Part shown: positions 62,931 through 64,000 of the stretch, one piece after another
Layout: each line of letters opens with the position of its first letter
How positions within the stretch are numbered: the first letter of the stretch is position 1
Assembly: GCA_027604185.1 (NCBI GenBank)
Contig: JADGKB010000061.1
Location: 1 to 64,000 of the forward strand
Reading direction: 5' to 3'
DNA: 64,000 bases
Source: Boothiomyces macroporosus
Lineage: Eukaryota; Chytridiomycota; Chytridiomycetes; Rhizophydiales; Terramycetaceae
Position numbers and translations under genes: made by a program
Notes under the pieces: generated by a model
The model's database searches: none
Told to the model about the DNA's origin: nothing
What the model saw: the letters and a program-made list of their open reading frames with translations, nothing else

Positions 62931-64000
62931 ATGAAATTCACTTCAATGTTATTATTATCACTATGTTCGTTTATAGGGATAAGCGGGTCATTATGGATAA
63001 TATTGGTATTCGACTGTTAACATAGAAAAAATTACCAAAGAATGGATTCTTTTATCTTATTAATATCCTGGCAATTATAGAGTTACTTTTAGGAGTAGCA
63101 AAGATTGGAGATTTTATTCTTATAACCGTGGCATCAAATTGGAAGTATTCTGGAATATGCAGAGACTTGACGTTTTTCTTTCAGTCAGTGTCGTTTTACT
63201 ATGTATTTGCAATCGCATTCATTGCACACTATATTGTGAATTATGGAGGCTCCAACTCTAAAATATCTTACCCATTGGTCTCAGCTCTATGCTTTATTCC
63301 ACCAATAATCTGCAGTTCATTCTATCTCTATTTTGAATATTTTGATCCGCAAAACAACAATATTAATATTTTGGACATTGTTAATGTATTGCTGGCTCAT
63401 GCATTAATACTGATGGCCGTTTGCAGTATTCTTATACTGATGGAACTAAAGCAGCAAAGAAGAAAGAGACAAAAGATGGTTTCCAACAACTTTTTCAAAC
63501 AGGGTGAAGAATCAGTGCATCAAGCGAGTAACATTATGTACCACTTTATTCTGTTGTTTATGGCTGTTACTGTTGTAGTTTGGACCCCATATGTCCTGCA
63601 TGGGCTGGCGGTGGTATTCAGCCATACGGTAATCCCCAATCTCAATTTAAACAATTGGATATTCCAAATGCTTGACGCGCTGCAGTTAATATTGATACCA
63701 TCCATAGGATTCTTTCATGCATTGGCAATTCATTTTGGATTAAGAAGGAAAGGAGAACGAGTAGAAATACCAATAGACTTTATCACTACTCAACTGGACT
63801 CTGTAAAATCTAAACCAAAGCCAAAAGAAAAAGTAGTTAAACAAGAACGAACAGTTTTTAAAGACATTGAACAGTTTTACGGAATAGAACATAGACCTAG
63901 ACAACGAAATGACGACAAGACTATCCTGGATGTCAAACCAACATTAGATACTAGTATACCCACAACCAGTGATAACCCAATAGTAGCGGTTCCCCCAAAT
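62931..64000 (+). CDS. Seven-transmembrane GPCR-like receptor, 3' end missing
   Basis: Exons 62931-63005 and 63026 onward, with a 20-nt intron in the TM1-TM2 loop; about 350 residues visible. TM1 (SMLLLSLCSFIGISGSLWII), TM2 (YLINILAIIELLLGVAKIGD), a Cys at the start of TM3 (YSGICRDLTFFFQSVSFYYV), TM4 (SALCFIPPIICSSFYLY), TM5 (LLAHALILMAVCSILIL), a basic loop (MELKQQRRKRQKM), TM6 (FILLFMAVTVVVWTPYVLHG), TM7 (LDALQLILIPSIGFFHAL), then a long charged C-terminal tail. Topology, the TM3 Cys and the W-P in TM6 fit a cAMP-receptor/Git3-like GPCR. It is unrelated by sequence to families I and II. Confidence 0.75.

Overview
The window comes from a compact, AT-rich nuclear genome of a fungus or close fungal relative that makes swimming zoospores. 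Chitin-wall genes (a modular GH18 chitinase, two chitin deacetylases, a CBM18 repeat protein, a GH76 mannanase-like enzyme) occur with motile-cilium genes (CLUAP1/IFT38, radial-spoke LRRC23, an outer-dynein-arm docking subunit) and fungal-type riboflavin genes. That points to a zoosporic early-diverging fungus (chytrid, blastoclad, rozellid or aphelid grade). I cannot name the species.

The main structural trait is intron size. I placed 75 GT-AG introns; 73 are 18-22 nt, mostly 19 or 20, and usually end in TTAAT/CTAAY a few bases before AG. Removing them restores reading frame and family homology, and nearly every total exon length is an exact multiple of three. Gene models here are therefore spliced models; simple open reading frames break at these introns.

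Layout: 1-5.4 kb, secreted chitin-binding repeat protein and a 1370-residue chitinase with a C-terminal ADP-ribosyltransferase-like domain. 5.7-9.3 kb, two F-box/LRR-like genes and a relic. 9.5-12.6 kb, three tandem small seven-TM genes. 12.7-20.6 kb, rhomboid, LSM8, unknown acidic protein, mitoribosomal-like protein, STOML2, two Cys-rich membrane proteins, POP5, BTB protein and two tiny secreted peptides. 21.4-24.8 kb, GH76, a broken CRESS-type Rep fragment, cyclin Q and SPC3. 25.5-33.5 kb, cysteine synthase, a seven-TM gene, LRRC23, SPFH protein, SH3 protein, AVT transporter and CLUAP1. 33.6-41.2 kb, a pseudo-amidohydrolase/RIB3 fusion and an array of four further seven-TM genes plus one pseudogene. 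41.3-54.6 kb, FAD monooxygenase, PAS/eIF2-alpha kinase, RRM protein, SDR, SCP2, dynein docking protein, F-box/SPRY, CBM48 and CNNM proteins. 54.9-64 kb, phosphate permease, secreted protein, two chitin deacetylases, cyclophilin H, RIB7, PRMT1, a coiled-coil protein and a GPCR cut by the window end.

Three unrelated-looking seven-TM families plus many secreted wall-active proteins suggest a genome invested in sensing and chitin interaction. RIB3 and RIB7 are both present but 25 kb apart. Spacing is extremely tight: divergent start codons lie 4, 18 and 19 bp apart in three places. No tRNA, rRNA, CRISPR or intact transposon was found.
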